DNA from: Pararhodobacter sp. CCB-MM2
GTDB lineage: Bacteria > Pseudomonadota > Alphaproteobacteria > Rhodobacterales > Rhodobacteraceae
Direction of reading: 5' to 3'
DNA length: 64,000 nucleotides
Assembly: GCF_001691415.1 (NCBI RefSeq)
Contig: NZ_LRRR01000008.1
Span: 62,001-126,000, forward strand
Part shown: in pieces, positions 8,822 through 17,926 of the stretch
Numbering within the stretch: the stretch's first letter is position 1
How the letters are laid out: each line of letters begins with the position of its first letter
Notes under the pieces: model-generated
The model's input: the letters and a program-made list of their open reading frames with translations, nothing else
Told to the model about the DNA's origin: nothing
The model's database searches: none
Made by a program: the position numbers and the translations under genes

Positions 8822-9069
8822 GTGAGGCATCGTCCCGGTTGGGCCTTGGGTCTGCAACGGATGTGCCCCGCAAGGGGGGCGAGCGCAACCCCGGGGGCGA
8901 GGAATTGAAGTCGGAGGCGGTCACGCGACCGTCCGTCACACCGTAACCGGAAACGCGCGCCGGTAAACAATGTGGTGACAAGTTCGGGTGCACAATGACG
9001 CATGCAGCCGGAAACGGCCGGGGGACGCCGGGACAGACCCGGACGAGGGAAGGGAAGGAAGAGCACAGC

Positions 9070-11268
9070 TTGCTGGAGATGTTCCGCAACTACTCGGCTG
9101 GTCTGCCTGACAGCCAACCGCAGCCCGACGACGTGCCGACCTATGCCGGGCCGCAGATGGTTGTCGCGATCCTGTTGATGTCGTGTTCCATCGCCGGGTG
9201 GTCCGCATTCGCCTGGCTCAACGGACACGATGCCATCGCCTTTGCCTGCGCCTTGACGCTGCTCGGCGCGATGCCCTTCTTCTGGCTGGAGCGGACGGGC
9301 CGCTTCCGCTACGCCCGCCATGTTGGCTATGGCATCGGTTTGATCGGTCTTGCCGTGATCGATATGCTGATCGGCGCGGATGGGCATATGGATGCGCTCT
9401 ATCCCGGCGTCGTCGCCTTTCCTTTCCTGCTGTTCAACTGGCGTGGCGAGCGAGGCAGCGTCATCCTCATGTGCGGCCTTGCCATGGGGTCTTATGTCTG
9501 CACCTGGGCCTTCGGGCACAATTTCGTCGATCCGCGGCTGAGCCATTCGGACTCGATGATCTACAGCCTCCTCGCCGGTGTCAGCGGTGTCGCCATCGTG
9601 CTGACGGAGATGACCGTGGTGACCTATGTGTTGTTTGCCAAGCATGACGTGATGGACCGGGCCCGGCAGGAGGCGATGGTCGCCACTCAGGCCAAGGGGC
9701 ATTTCCTCGCCGCCATGAGCCATGAGATCCGCACGCCGATGAACGGGGTCGTCGGCATGGTGGAGCTTCTGGAAGCCACTGACATGGACGACCAGCAACG
9801 CCGGATGCTGCGCACCGTGCGCCAGTCGGCCTTCGCGCTTCTGCGGATCATCGACGACATCCTCGATGTGTCCAAAGCCGATGCCGGCCAGATCGAGCTG
9901 CATCCCACCCGGACCGACTGGCTGGAGTTCCTCGAGTCGATGACCGAGGCCATGGGCTCCTACGCCCTGCGCAATCAGGTGCGGCTGGTGCAGTTCTTCA
10001 AGCCCGGCATGCCGCATAATGTCACCGTCGATTCCGGGCGTTTGCGGCAGATCCTCGTGAACCTGATCGGCAACGCCATCAAGTTCACTCGGCGCGAGGA
10101 AGGGGATGATCGCCCTGCCATCGTCGAATTCACGGCCCGGTTGGACGATGACGGCTGGATCCTGCTGAAGGTCTCCGACAACGGGATCGGCATTGCCGAG
10201 CATCAGCTCGACAGCATCTTCGACCCCTTCGCCCAAGCCTCGGGTCATGGCAGCGCGCGGTTCGGGGGCACCGGTCTTGGCCTGACGATCACCAAGCGGT
10301 TGGTCGAGAAGATGGGCGGTGAAATATCGGTCGAGAGTACGCTGGGACAGGGCGCGACCTTCACCGTCCGCCTGCCGATGGCCGAGCGGGAGGGTGAGAT
10401 CACGCCGCCCGACCTGTCCGGCGTGACGGTGATCCTGCGCATGGACGCGGCCGGGACACGGCTGGATGACGGGGTCTATGTGCGCTCGACCGGCGCCACG
10501 TTGATGGAGGCGCCTACCGAGGAGCGTTTGTTCGAACTGGCGGCAGAGCATCCCGAGGCCGTCTTCCTGATCGGCCCGCGTCAAGCGGGGCTCGATGTCG
10601 ATGACGCCGCTGTCCTGCGCTTCCAGCAGGCCTTCCCGACGGCGCATTGCGTGACCTTCTCGGCCCGGCCCTCGGACCGCTACGGGATGATCTCGCCGAC
10701 CACGGTGCGCGTCCATTGGGGGCCTATGCGCCTGAGCGAGCTGTGGGCAGGCATGGCCGCTGCGGCCGGCCGGTCGCTGCCCAACGCCTCGGTGGCGCTG
10801 GCGGATACGGTCGTCTCGGCGCTGGACCGCGCCGAGGATCTGCCGCCCGTCCTGCTGGTCGAAGACAATGAGATCAACCGCGAGGTTCTGGGCCAGCAGC
10901 TGAAACGCATCGGCCTGCAGGTCGTCACCGCCGTCAACGGGGCCGAGGGGCTGCAGTATTGGCGCGAGGGGAACTTCCCGCTGGTGCTGACGGATTGCCA
11001 CATGCCGCTGATGGACGGCTTCGAGATGACCACCCGCATCCGCGAGATCGAAGAGCGCGAAGGGCGTCCGCGCACCGCCATCGTCGCTATCACCGCGAAC
11101 ACCCTTGCCGGCGAAGCGCAGCGCTGCCTGTCGCACGGGATGGACGATTACCTGTCGAAGCCGGTGCGCGTTGCGACCCTGCGTGAGGCGGTCCTGCGCT
11201 GGGCCGGGGGCGCGGACGAAGCCGATGTCCTTGGGGCCGCGCCGATGGAGATCCGGCTGCCCGATTGA
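9070..11268 (+). CDS. Hybrid sensor histidine kinase with receiver domain
   Basis: 732 residues from the TTG at 9070, which has a GGAAG-rich ribosome site 9 nt upstream; ATG 8995 (no such site) and ATG 9079 are alternatives. About six membrane helices (residues 20-185) are followed by HisKA with the H-box MSHEIRTPMNG (His218), HATPase with NAIKFTRRE, DNGIGIAE and GGTGLGLTI, a degenerate receiver-like stretch, and a C-terminal receiver with acceptor Asp642 (LTDCHMPLMDG) and SKPV lysine. It should autophosphorylate and pass phosphate to its own receiver, then to a phosphotransfer protein. No partner regulator is nearby, so the signal and output are unknown. Confidence 0.9.
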   Translation: MLEMFRNYSAGLPDSQPQPDDVPTYAGPQMVVAILLMSCSIAGWSAFAWLNGHDAIAFACALTLLGAMPFFWLERTGRFRYARHVGYGIGLIGLAVIDMLIGADGHMDALYPGVVAFPFLLFNWRGERGSVILMCGLAMGSYVCTWAFGHNFVDPRLSHSDSMIYSLLAGVSGVAIVLTEMTVVTYVLFAKHDVMDRARQEAMVATQAKGHFLAAMSHEIRTPMNGVVGMVELLEATDMDDQQRRMLRTVRQSAFALLRIIDDILDVSKADAGQIELHPTRTDWLEFLESMTEAMGSYALRNQVRLVQFFKPGMPHNVTVDSGRLRQILVNLIGNAIKFTRREEGDDRPAIVEFTARLDDDGWILLKVSDNGIGIAEHQLDSIFDPFAQASGHGSARFGGTGLGLTITKRLVEKMGGEISVESTLGQGATFTVRLPMAEREGEITPPDLSGVTVILRMDAAGTRLDDGVYVRSTGATLMEAPTEERLFELAAEHPEAVFLIGPRQAGLDVDDAAVLRFQQAFPTAHCVTFSARPSDRYGMISPTTVRVHWGPMRLSELWAGMAAAAGRSLPNASVALADTVVSALDRAEDLPPVLLVEDNEINREVLGQQLKRIGLQVVTAVNGAEGLQYWREGNFPLVLTDCHMPLMDGFEMTTRIREIEEREGRPRTAIVAITANTLAGEAQRCLSHGMDDYLSKPVRVATLREAVLRWAGGADEADVLGAAPMEIRLPD

Positions 11269-11274
11269 ACGGTG

Positions 11275-11712
11275 TCAGCCGAACAGCCCGGCGGTGATCA
11301 GCGCCAGCCCGATATAGCGGCCGGTCTTGGCCACGGCGACCATCAGCGTGAACAGCCACAGCGGTGTGCGCATCGCGCCGGCGATGACGGTGGTCAAATC
11401 CCCGATCGGCAGCCACGAGGCCAGCAGCATCCACACGCCCCAGCGATCCCACCAGCGGCGGGCGCGGGCGAATTTGTCATCGGGGATCTTCAGCCAGCGA
11501 TGCCCGCCAGCTGTCTCCAACCGCCAGCCCAGCCAATAATTGACATAGGTGCCCAGCGTGTTCCCGATCGAGGCCACCACGACCAGAAGCCAGACCGGGG
11601 CCATGCCCGCGACCTGAAGGCCCGCAAAGATGATTTCGGATTGGAAGGGGAGGACCGTCGCCGCCACGAAGGCGGCGGCGAAAAGCCCGGCAAGCGCGGC
11701 GATCAGGGTCAG
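11275..11712 (-). CDS. YqaA-like (SNARE-associated/DedA-related) membrane protein with apparent CTG start
   Basis: 145 residues if translation starts at CTG 11712. The first canonical start is GTG 11667, but the codons before it encode AGLFAAAFVAATVLPFQSE, which matches the conserved N-terminal helix of E. coli YqaA (LFASSFLSATLLPGNSE), and there is no in-frame ATG, GTG or TTG before the upstream stop at 11770-11772. CTG 11712 overlaps the stop of the NYN gene as CTGA, the analogue of ATGA coupling. The protein has about four helices and the motif GNTLGTYVNYWLG. DedA-related proteins act in membrane lipid handling; the exact role is unknown. Confidence 0.82.
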   Translation of the reverse strand: MTLIAALAGLFAAAFVAATVLPFQSEIIFAGLQVAGMAPVWLLVVVASIGNTLGTYVNYWLGWRLETAGGHRWLKIPDDKFARARRWWDRWGVWMLLASWLPIGDLTTVIAGAMRTPLWLFTLMVAVAKTGRYIGLALITAGLFG

Positions 11713-12335
11713 TCTGCGCCGTTCGCGCCGCTGTTGGCGCCTTGATCGGCGGCCTCGGGTTGGCCATCCTCACGCGGGGCACGGTGGTCACGCGGCTCGC
11801 GCGGTTCCCGGGGCGGGCGACCGATGACATCGCGCAGCTCGTCGAGCTCGATGAAATTGTCGGCCTGACGGCGGAGCTCGTCGGCGATCATCGGCGGCTG
11901 CGAGCGGATGGTCGACACGACCGACACGCGCACGCCCTGACGCTGCAGCGATTCCACCAGCGGCCGGAAATCCCCGTCACCCGAGAACAGCACGGCATGA
12001 TCAAGCCGGTGCGCGATTTCCATCGCGTTGACCGTCAGCTCGATATCCATGTTGCCCTTCACTTTCCTGCGACCCATCGAGTCCGTGTACTCTTTGGCGG
12101 GCTTGGTCACCATCGTGTAGCCGTTGTAGTTCAGCCAGTCGATGAGCGGGCGAATCGGCGAATAATCGTCGTTCTCCAGCAGGGCGGTGTAGTAGAAGGC
12201 GCGCAGCAGCTTGCCGCGGCGCATGAATTCCTGCCGCAGCAGCTTGTAGTCGATGTCGAACCCCAGGGCCTTGCCTGCGGCGAAGAGGTTCGCGCCGTCG
12301 ATAAACAGGGCGAGACGCTCATCCTTGTAAAACAT
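11709..12335 (-). CDS. NYN (PIN-like) domain protein, LabA/DUF88 type
   Basis: 208 residues. The NYN nuclease-like fold is seen in LALFIDGANLFAAGKALG (Asp near residue 11), a middle Asp in KGNMDIELTV and FSGDGDFRPLVESL, giving the acidic cluster of PIN-type RNases. A low-complexity tail of Arg/Glu/Pro (PPREPREPRDHR) ends the protein and may bind RNA or partners. The start at 12335 is chosen for AAAGGA 6 nt upstream over ATGs at 12341 and 12350. Divergent from folK; it shares a CTGA overlap with the YqaA-like gene behind it. RNase activity is inferred from the fold only. Confidence 0.85.
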   Translation of the reverse strand: MFYKDERLALFIDGANLFAAGKALGFDIDYKLLRQEFMRRGKLLRAFYYTALLENDDYSPIRPLIDWLNYNGYTMVTKPAKEYTDSMGRRKVKGNMDIELTVNAMEIAHRLDHAVLFSGDGDFRPLVESLQRQGVRVSVVSTIRSQPPMIADELRRQADNFIELDELRDVIGRPPREPREPRDHRAPREDGQPEAADQGANSGANGAD

Positions 12336-12464
12336 CGTCATTCCTTTCAAATCGCAGCGTCATCGAAATATGGGTTGCCACGACCGGCTTGCGCACTCTT
12401 GTTTTGTGGTGTCTTGGTCTGGCGGGTCGAACGAAACGCGACCGACACCAGATTGGACAAATTT

Positions 12465-13037
12465 ATGCACTCCGTCCACCGCAACATGCACCTTCTGGCG
12501 CTGGGCAGCAACGCGACGGGGGAATCATCCTCGAACGCAGGGCTACTTGCACAGGCGTATGACGCAATCAAGGCCGGCCTCTCTGGAACGTTGCGTTCGA
12601 GCCGTTTGTTTTCAACCCCTGCCTTCCCTAAGGGAAGCGGTCCCGATTTCGTGAACGCCTGCGCCGTGGTGGAAAGCGACCTCTCACCCGAGGCTATGCT
12701 GGCCCTGTGCCACAGGATCGAGGCCGAAATGGGCCGCGTCCGCACCCGGCGATGGGGGCAGCGGGTGATCGACATCGACCTGCTGGCGGTCGGCGATCAG
12801 ATCCTGCCGGACCGGGCGACGGTGACGCATTGGATGGAGCTGCCGCTGGAGGACCAGATGCGTCTGGCGCCTGAGCATTTGCTCCTGCCACATCCCCGCC
12901 TGCATCAGCGCGGATTCGTGCTGGTTCCCTTGGCCGACGTGGCCCCCGATTGGGTCCATCCCTTGACCGGACAGAGTGTTCGGGCGATGCTGGAAGCGTT
13001 GGATCCGGCAGAAATTGCCGAGATCCGGCCAATTTGA
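12465..13037 (+). CDS. folK: 2-amino-4-hydroxy-6-hydroxymethyldihydropteridine pyrophosphokinase
   Basis: 190 residues. HPPK signatures are present: LALGSN at the N-terminus, FSTPAFPKGSGPDFVNACAV and the RRWGQRVIDIDLLAVGD block, with LPHPRLHQRGFVLVPL near the end. The enzyme adds pyrophosphate from ATP to the pterin precursor in folate synthesis. Start 12465 is the first ATG of the conserved frame; a second ATG at 12486 (MHLLALGSN) is equally plausible, and neither has a clear ribosome site. FolP and FolB are not adjacent. It is followed by the rpoZ promoter. Confidence 0.92.
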   Translation: MHSVHRNMHLLALGSNATGESSSNAGLLAQAYDAIKAGLSGTLRSSRLFSTPAFPKGSGPDFVNACAVVESDLSPEAMLALCHRIEAEMGRVRTRRWGQRVIDIDLLAVGDQILPDRATVTHWMELPLEDQMRLAPEHLLLPHPRLHQRGFVLVPLADVAPDWVHPLTGQSVRAMLEALDPAEIAEIRPI

Positions 13038-13070
13038 CCTTCCCTTGGGGCGGAACGGGGCTTGGCACGC

Positions 13071-13098
13071 TTGTCAATCCCGCCGAATGCCGTTACAT
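13071..13098 (+). promoter_or_regulatory. Candidate sigma-70-type promoter for rpoZ and RSH
   Basis: TTGTCA (13071-13076), 16-bp spacer, TTACAT (13093-13098), about 43 bp before the rpoZ start. The same -35 box and spacer length occur before msrA. Sequence match only. Confidence 0.5.
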
Positions 13099-13140
13099 GC
13101 CACAGGCTGATCCTCCCCTTTGCCGCAGATGGAGTGCTTC

Positions 13141-13497
13141 ATGGCCCGCGTGACGGTCGAAGATTGCGTTGACAAGGTTCCGAACCGCTTCGAGCTGGTG
13201 ATCCTCGCTGCCCACCGGGCGCGTGAGATCGGTGCCGGTTCCGGACTCACCGTCGATCGCGACAATGACAAGGACCCGGTCGTCGCCCTGCGCGAGATCG
13301 CGGATGAGACCCAAGGTGCCGATCCGCTGCGTGAGCGTCTGATCGAGAGCATGCGGACCCAGAACGAGGTCGACATGCCCGAGGAAGACGACATGGCGTC
13401 GCGCATGGGCTCGCAGGCTGATCGTCCGGAACTGGACGACATGACCGAAGAGCAGATGCTGCGTCAGCTGGTCGCTGCCCAGATCGATAACGACTGA
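13141..13497 (+). CDS. rpoZ: RNA polymerase omega subunit
   Basis: 118 residues. The start [20 protein letters not shown] and LAAHRAREI (residues 1-30) are the conserved omega core that binds the beta-prime C-terminus and helps assemble RNA polymerase. The acidic tail ([11 protein letters not shown] onward) is longer than in E. coli (91 residues) but usual for alphaproteobacteria. Start 13141 matches the family; the upstream in-frame ATG at 13120 is rejected. It precedes the RSH gene by 24 bp, the classic rpoZ-spoT order that also links omega with the ppGpp response. Confidence 0.96.
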   Translation: MARVTVEDCVDKVPNRFELVILAAHRAREIGAGSGLTVDRDNDKDPVVALREIADETQGADPLRERLIESMRTQNEVDMPEEDDMASRMGSQADRPELDDMTEEQMLRQLVAAQIDND

Positions 13498-13521
13498 TTT
13501 GTAGACAGGCGGATTTGCGTC

Positions 13522-15684
13522 GTGATCACGCCCGATGATCTCGTTGCCCTGATCCGCAACTACAACCCGGATTGCGACGAAGCGCTGATCCGCCGTGCGT
13601 GGGAGTATGGTGACTCCATGCACGCGGGTCAGATGCGGCATTCCGGCGAGCCGTATTTCACGCATCCCGTCGCGGTCGCCTCGATCCTGACCGAGATGCG
13701 TCTCGACGATGCGACCATCGTCACCGCCCTTCTGCACGATACGATCGAAGACACCCGCTCGACCTATGCCGAGGTCGAGCGCCTGTTCACGCATGAAGTG
13801 GCGGAGCTGGTCGATGGCGTCACCAAGCTGACCAACCTGCAGCTGACCGCCGGCGAACCGGGGCCCGATGAGGGCAAGCCCGGCAAGCCTTCACCGCAGG
13901 CCAAGCAGGCCGAGAACTTCCGCAAGCTGCTGATGGCGATGTCGCGCGATCTGCGCGTGATCCTCGTGAAGCTGGCCGACCGTCTGCACAACATGCGCAC
14001 GATCCGCTCGATGCGGCCGGAAAAGCAGGCCCAGAAGGCGCGCGAGACGATGGAGATCTTCGCGCCGCTCGCAGGCCGGATGGGGATGCAATGGATGCGC
14101 GAGGAGCTGGAGGATCTGTCCTTCCGCGTCCTCGACCCCGACCGCCGCAATGCGATCCTGCGCCGCTTCATCACCCTGCAGCGCGAATCCGGCGACGTGA
14201 TTGCCCGCATCACTGCCGATATCCGCTTCGAGCTGGAGAAGGCGAACCTTGATGGCACGGTTTATGGCCGGGCGAAGAAGCCCTATTCCGTCTGGCGCAA
14301 GATGCAGGAGAAGGAGCTGGAGTTCAGCCGCCTCTCCGACATCTACGGCTTCCGCATCATCGTCGACGAAGTGCACGAATGCTATCAGGCGCTGGGGCTG
14401 ATCCATCAGCGTTGGCGCGCGGTGCCGGGACGGTTCAAGGATTACATCAGCCAGCCGAAGCAGAACGGCTACCGCTCGATCCACACCACGGTGTCGGGGC
14501 GCGACGGCAAGCGCGTCGAGGTGCAGATCCGCACCCGTGAGATGCACGAGGTCGCCGAGGCCGGCGTGGCCGCGCATTGGGCCTACAAGGACGGCGCGCG
14601 CTCGGTGAACCCCTTCGCCATCGACCCGGCCAAGTGGATCGAGAACCTGACCGCGCGGCTGGACAAGGACGAGGATCACGCCGAATTCCTCGAGCATGTG
14701 AAGCTGGAAATGTACGCCGATCAGGTGTTCTGCTTCACGCCCAAGGGTGACGTGATCCAGCTGCCGAAAGGCGCGACGCCCCTCGATTTCGCCTATGCGA
14801 TCCACACGCGGATCGGCAATGCCACCGTCTCGGCCAAGGTCGACGGGTTGCGCGTGCCGCTCTGGACCCGGCTGCGCAACGGCCAGCAGGTGGAGATCAT
14901 CACCGCCGACGGCCAGCGCCCGCAGACCTCGTGGATCGAGCTGGTGCATACCGGCCGCGCCAAGGCGGCGATACGGCGCTCCCTGCGTGAGGAAGACCGC
15001 GAGCGGTTCGTCCGGCTGGGCCGTGAGCTGAGCCGCGTCGCTTTCGAGAAGGCGGGCCGCAAGGTCACCGACAAGGCGCTGGATACCGCCGCGCGCTCGA
15101 TGGCGCTGAAAAGCGGCACCGATCTGCTGGCGCGAATCGGCTCGGCCGAGATCAGCGCGCGCTCGGTCGTGGAGCAGCTGTTCCCCGAGACCGCGACGAT
15201 GACCACCGCCGAGGTGGACGCCGCACGCCCGGTTGTCGGGCTGGACCCGGATATCCCCTTCCGCCGCGCCAATTGCTGCCAGCCGGTCCCCGGTGAGCGG
15301 ATCGTCGGCATCACCTATCGCGGCAAGGGCGTCGTCGCGCATGCCATCGATTGCGACGTGTTGGCCACGCTGGATGACCAGTCGGAACGCTGGGTCGATA
15401 TCCATTGGCACGAGGGGCGCCATGCCGCCGTGCATGCCGTGTCGCTCAACCTGACCATCACCAACAGCGCCGGGGTGCTGGGGCGGGTGTGCAGTCTGGT
15501 CGGCGAGCAGAAGGCAAATATCTCGGATTTGCATTTTCTGGATCGCAAGCCCGACTATTTCCGTATTTTCGTCGAGATCGAAGTGTCAGATGTGGAGCAC
15601 CTGCACCGCATCCTGACGATCCTGTCAGCCGAGAGCGACGTGGCGCAAGTCATCCGGGCCCGAGACCCGAACCGCAAACCCTGA
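13522..15684 (+). CDS. rsh: Bifunctional (p)ppGpp synthetase/hydrolase (RSH)
   Basis: 720 residues, GTG start. Domains in order: HD hydrolase (HPVAVASIL and the catalytic ALLHDTIEDT, residues about 50-80), synthetase (SDIYGFRIIVDEVHECYQAL and QNGYRSIHTTV, about 275-330), TGS (DVIQLPKGATPLDFAYAIHT, about 415), a zinc-finger-like linker with RRANCCQPVPGERIVGI, and ACT at the C-terminus. Both catalytic sites look complete, so the protein should make and degrade ppGpp, as usual for the single long RSH of alphaproteobacteria. It follows rpoZ and precedes a DUF2062 gene and pdxJ. Confidence 0.95.
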   Translation: MITPDDLVALIRNYNPDCDEALIRRAWEYGDSMHAGQMRHSGEPYFTHPVAVASILTEMRLDDATIVTALLHDTIEDTRSTYAEVERLFTHEVAELVDGVTKLTNLQLTAGEPGPDEGKPGKPSPQAKQAENFRKLLMAMSRDLRVILVKLADRLHNMRTIRSMRPEKQAQKARETMEIFAPLAGRMGMQWMREELEDLSFRVLDPDRRNAILRRFITLQRESGDVIARITADIRFELEKANLDGTVYGRAKKPYSVWRKMQEKELEFSRLSDIYGFRIIVDEVHECYQALGLIHQRWRAVPGRFKDYISQPKQNGYRSIHTTVSGRDGKRVEVQIRTREMHEVAEAGVAAHWAYKDGARSVNPFAIDPAKWIENLTARLDKDEDHAEFLEHVKLEMYADQVFCFTPKGDVIQLPKGATPLDFAYAIHTRIGNATVSAKVDGLRVPLWTRLRNGQQVEIITADGQRPQTSWIELVHTGRAKAAIRRSLREEDRERFVRLGRELSRVAFEKAGRKVTDKALDTAARSMALKSGTDLLARIGSAEISARSVVEQLFPETATMTTAEVDAARPVVGLDPDIPFRRANCCQPVPGERIVGITYRGKGVVAHAIDCDVLATLDDQSERWVDIHWHEGRHAAVHAVSLNLTITNSAGVLGRVCSLVGEQKANISDLHFLDRKPDYFRIFVEIEVSDVEHLHRILTILSAESDVAQVIRARDPNRKP

Positions 15685-15727
15685 GACCGGACCTCCGGAA
15701 GACGGCCACCAGGAACGGAAGCCGCAC

Positions 15728-16375
15728 GTGATCTTCAAGCGCCGAGATCCCAGACCCCTGCTTCGGGCCGTTGGAGAATTCTTCTGGCCCCGTGGCGGCT
15801 GGCGTCGGGCGGCCACCTACATCCTGCACCGCATGCGCCGCCTGCCTGATTCGCCCGAGCGGATCTGCATCGGCATCGCGGCCGGGCTCTATGTCTCGTT
15901 CCTGCCGCTCTACGGGCTGCATTTCCTCAGCGCGGCACTGGTCGCCTGGGTGTTGCGCGGCAATATCCTCGCGGCGCTTCTGGCGACCTTCTATGGCAAC
16001 CCGCTGACCTTCCCGTTGATGGCGGCCGGGGGCATGGAGCTGGGCGGCTGGCTTCTGGGCAAGGAAGTCCGCATGTCGGTGGGCGGCGTGATGGAGGCCA
16101 TCGGCCGTGCCGGGGGCGAGCTGATGCACAACCTCGCCACGGTGGTGACGGGCGATCCCGTGCATTGGGGCCGGCTGATCGGCTTCTACGCCGATGTCTA
16201 TCTGCCCTACATGGTCGGCGGATTGCTTCTGGGCTTGCCCTTCGCGGTGGCGGCGTATTTTGTGCACCTGCCGCTGGTGCGCGCCTATCAGCGCAGCCGG
16301 CAAAAGCGCCTCAAGGCGCGGTTCGAGGCGGCGCGGCTGCGGCAGCGCACGCGAGATGCGGGAGACGAGACATGA
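15728..16375 (+). CDS. DUF2062 domain membrane protein
   Basis: 215 residues with a GTG start and GGAAG upstream. About three to four membrane helices; the conserved DUF2062 features are [20 protein letters not shown], a block ending FYGNPLTFP and a third hydrophobic segment near residue 165. The ends are strongly basic ([10 protein letters not shown] and [13 protein letters not shown]), which would keep both in the cytoplasm. No reaction is known for the family. Its stop overlaps the pdxJ start by ATGA, so the two are probably translated together in the rpoZ-RSH run. Confidence 0.85.
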   Translation: MIFKRRDPRPLLRAVGEFFWPRGGWRRAATYILHRMRRLPDSPERICIGIAAGLYVSFLPLYGLHFLSAALVAWVLRGNILAALLATFYGNPLTFPLMAAGGMELGGWLLGKEVRMSVGGVMEAIGRAGGELMHNLATVVTGDPVHWGRLIGFYADVYLPYMVGGLLLGLPFAVAAYFVHLPLVRAYQRSRQKRLKARFEAARLRQRTRDAGDET

Positions 16376-17118
16376 GCCAGATCCGCCAGCGCCTGGGGGT
16401 GAACATCGACCACGTGGCCACCCTGCGCAACGCGCGTGGCGGGGCCTATCCCGACCCGGTGCGCGCAGCCCTTCTGGCGCAGGAGGCCGGGGCCGACGGC
16501 ATCACCGCCCATCTGCGCGAAGACCGCCGCCACATCATGGACGCGGATATCGAGGCGCTGATGGCCTCGATCCGCGTTCCCCTGAATTTCGAGATGGCCG
16601 CTACGGCCGAGATGCAGGCGATCGCCCTGCGTCACAAGCCCCACGCGGTCTGCATCGTGCCCGAAAAGCGCGAGGAGCGCACGACCGAGGGCGGGCTCGA
16701 CGTGGCGGGGGACATGAACCGGCTGGCGGATTTCATCGCCCCGCTGACCGAGGCCGGCAGCCGCGTATCGCTGTTCATTGGTCATGATCCCCGGCAGATC
16801 GAAGCCGCGGTGCGGGTCGCCGCCCCGGTGATCGAACTGCACACCGGACGATATTGCGACCTCGTGGCCGAGGGCGAGGCCGAAGCCGCGGCACTGGAGT
16901 TGGCCGAGCTGCTCAAGGGTGCCCGCATGGGTCATGAGCTGGGGCTCGAGGTCCATGCCGGCCACGGGTTGAGCTACGCCACCGTCGCGCCCTTCGCGGC
17001 GACCGAGGAAATCCGTGAGCTGAACATCGGGCATTTCCTGATCTCCGAGGCGGTTTTCCTGGGGTTGGAGCCCGCAATCCGCGAGATGCGCCGCCTGATG
17101 GACGCCGCGCGCGGCTGA
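16372..17118 (+). CDS. pdxJ: Pyridoxine 5'-phosphate synthase
   Basis: 248 residues, the usual length. The N-terminal [32 protein letters not shown] and ELHTGRYCD carry the active-site His, Arg and Glu residues of the PdxJ TIM barrel. The enzyme condenses aminoacetone phosphate with deoxyxylulose phosphate in vitamin B6 synthesis. Start 16372 is fixed by the ATGA overlap with the DUF2062 gene and by the family N-terminus; the longer frame to 16165 is spurious. A large inverted repeat follows the stop. Confidence 0.96.
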   Translation: MSQIRQRLGVNIDHVATLRNARGGAYPDPVRAALLAQEAGADGITAHLREDRRHIMDADIEALMASIRVPLNFEMAATAEMQAIALRHKPHAVCIVPEKREERTTEGGLDVAGDMNRLADFIAPLTEAGSRVSLFIGHDPRQIEAAVRVAAPVIELHTGRYCDLVAEGEAEAAALELAELLKGARMGHELGLEVHAGHGLSYATVAPFAATEEIRELNIGHFLISEAVFLGLEPAIREMRRLMDAARG

Positions 17119-17128
17119 GGGCGCGGAT

Positions 17129-17192
17129 GGTGGGGTGAAATCCCACCCTACAGGTTTCGCGCCGCTTGCGTAGGGTGGGATTTCATCCCACC
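17129..17192. repeat. Long inverted repeat with nested palindromes
   Basis: Arm 17129-17150 (GGTGGGGTGAAATCCCACCC plus TA) and arm 17171-17192 are inverted copies with one mismatch in 22. Each arm contains its own palindrome, such as TGGGATTTCATCCCA. The element lies between pdxJ and the LysE-type gene. It may terminate pdxJ, though no T-run follows, and looks like a mobile or REP-type intergenic repeat. Confidence 0.8.
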
Positions 17193-17225
17193 GTTGCACC
17201 AGCTTTCCCGCCGCAAGGTCCCGCC

Positions 17226-17849
17226 ATGCCCCTGTCCGAGCTGCTGCCTGTCCTGATCGGCTGGGTGATCGCCATCTCCTCGCCCGGTCCTGCCACCCTC
17301 GCCATCACCGGTGCGGCGATGGAGGGCGGTCGCGCACGAGGGCTGGCAATGGCTTGGGGCGTCGTCTCGGGATCGGCCGTCTGGGGCCTCGTGGCCGGCA
17401 TGGGGCTCGGCGCCGCTATGATGAGCCACGCCTGGATCCTTGAAATCCTGCGTTGGGCCGGGGCCGCCTATCTGCTGTTCCTTGCCTGGAAATCGGCCCG
17501 CTCGGCTCTCCGCCCCGGCGATGCCGCGGCCCGCGCCGTCCCGGCCGAAACCTCGCGGCGCACCTGGGCCCGCGGGGCGCTGATCCACCTCACCAACCCC
17601 AAAGCCGTCTTGTTCTGGGGCGCGATCTTCGCACTCGTGATCCCGCAGGGCGCGCCCGTCTGGGTGCTGTGGGAAGTGGGGCTTGCCTGCCTCGCCACTT
17701 CGGTGCTGACCTTCACCGGCATGGCGCTCGCCTTCTCGGCTCGTCCCGTCGCCTCGGCCTATCTGCGGGCGCGGCGCCTGTTCGACGCGGCGTTCGCGGC
17801 GCTGTTCGGGCTGGCTGCCATCCGGCTGCTCACCGCCCGCCTGAGCTGA
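17226..17849 (+). CDS. LysE family translocator
   Basis: 207 residues, about six helices. The N-terminal GWVIAISSPGPATLAITG and the loop HLTNPKAVLFWGAIF are the two conserved LysE-family segments. It should export an amino acid or similar small molecule. It is only distantly similar to the LysE-type protein at 7263-7874, so it is not a recent duplicate. Start 17226 is chosen because the preceding in-frame codons fall inside the inverted repeat. Confidence 0.88.
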   Translation: MPLSELLPVLIGWVIAISSPGPATLAITGAAMEGGRARGLAMAWGVVSGSAVWGLVAGMGLGAAMMSHAWILEILRWAGAAYLLFLAWKSARSALRPGDAAARAVPAETSRRTWARGALIHLTNPKAVLFWGAIFALVIPQGAPVWVLWEVGLACLATSVLTFTGMALAFSARPVASAYLRARRLFDAAFAALFGLAAIRLLTARLS

Positions 17850-17926
17850 TCACGCTTTCGCGGGACGGCTTGTCGCAGCGGCGGGGCTGGCCGAAGATGG
17901 CGCCATTCAGCCCCAAGGAGATTGCC

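Noticed and set aside
8803..11136. 777-codon minus-strand frame over the histidine kinase
   Set aside because: Antisense shadow; the kinase on the plus strand has intact H-box, ATP site and receiver.
11742..12464. N-terminal extension of folK
   Set aside because: The open frame continues upstream but is antisense to the NYN gene; FolK homology begins at 12465-12486.
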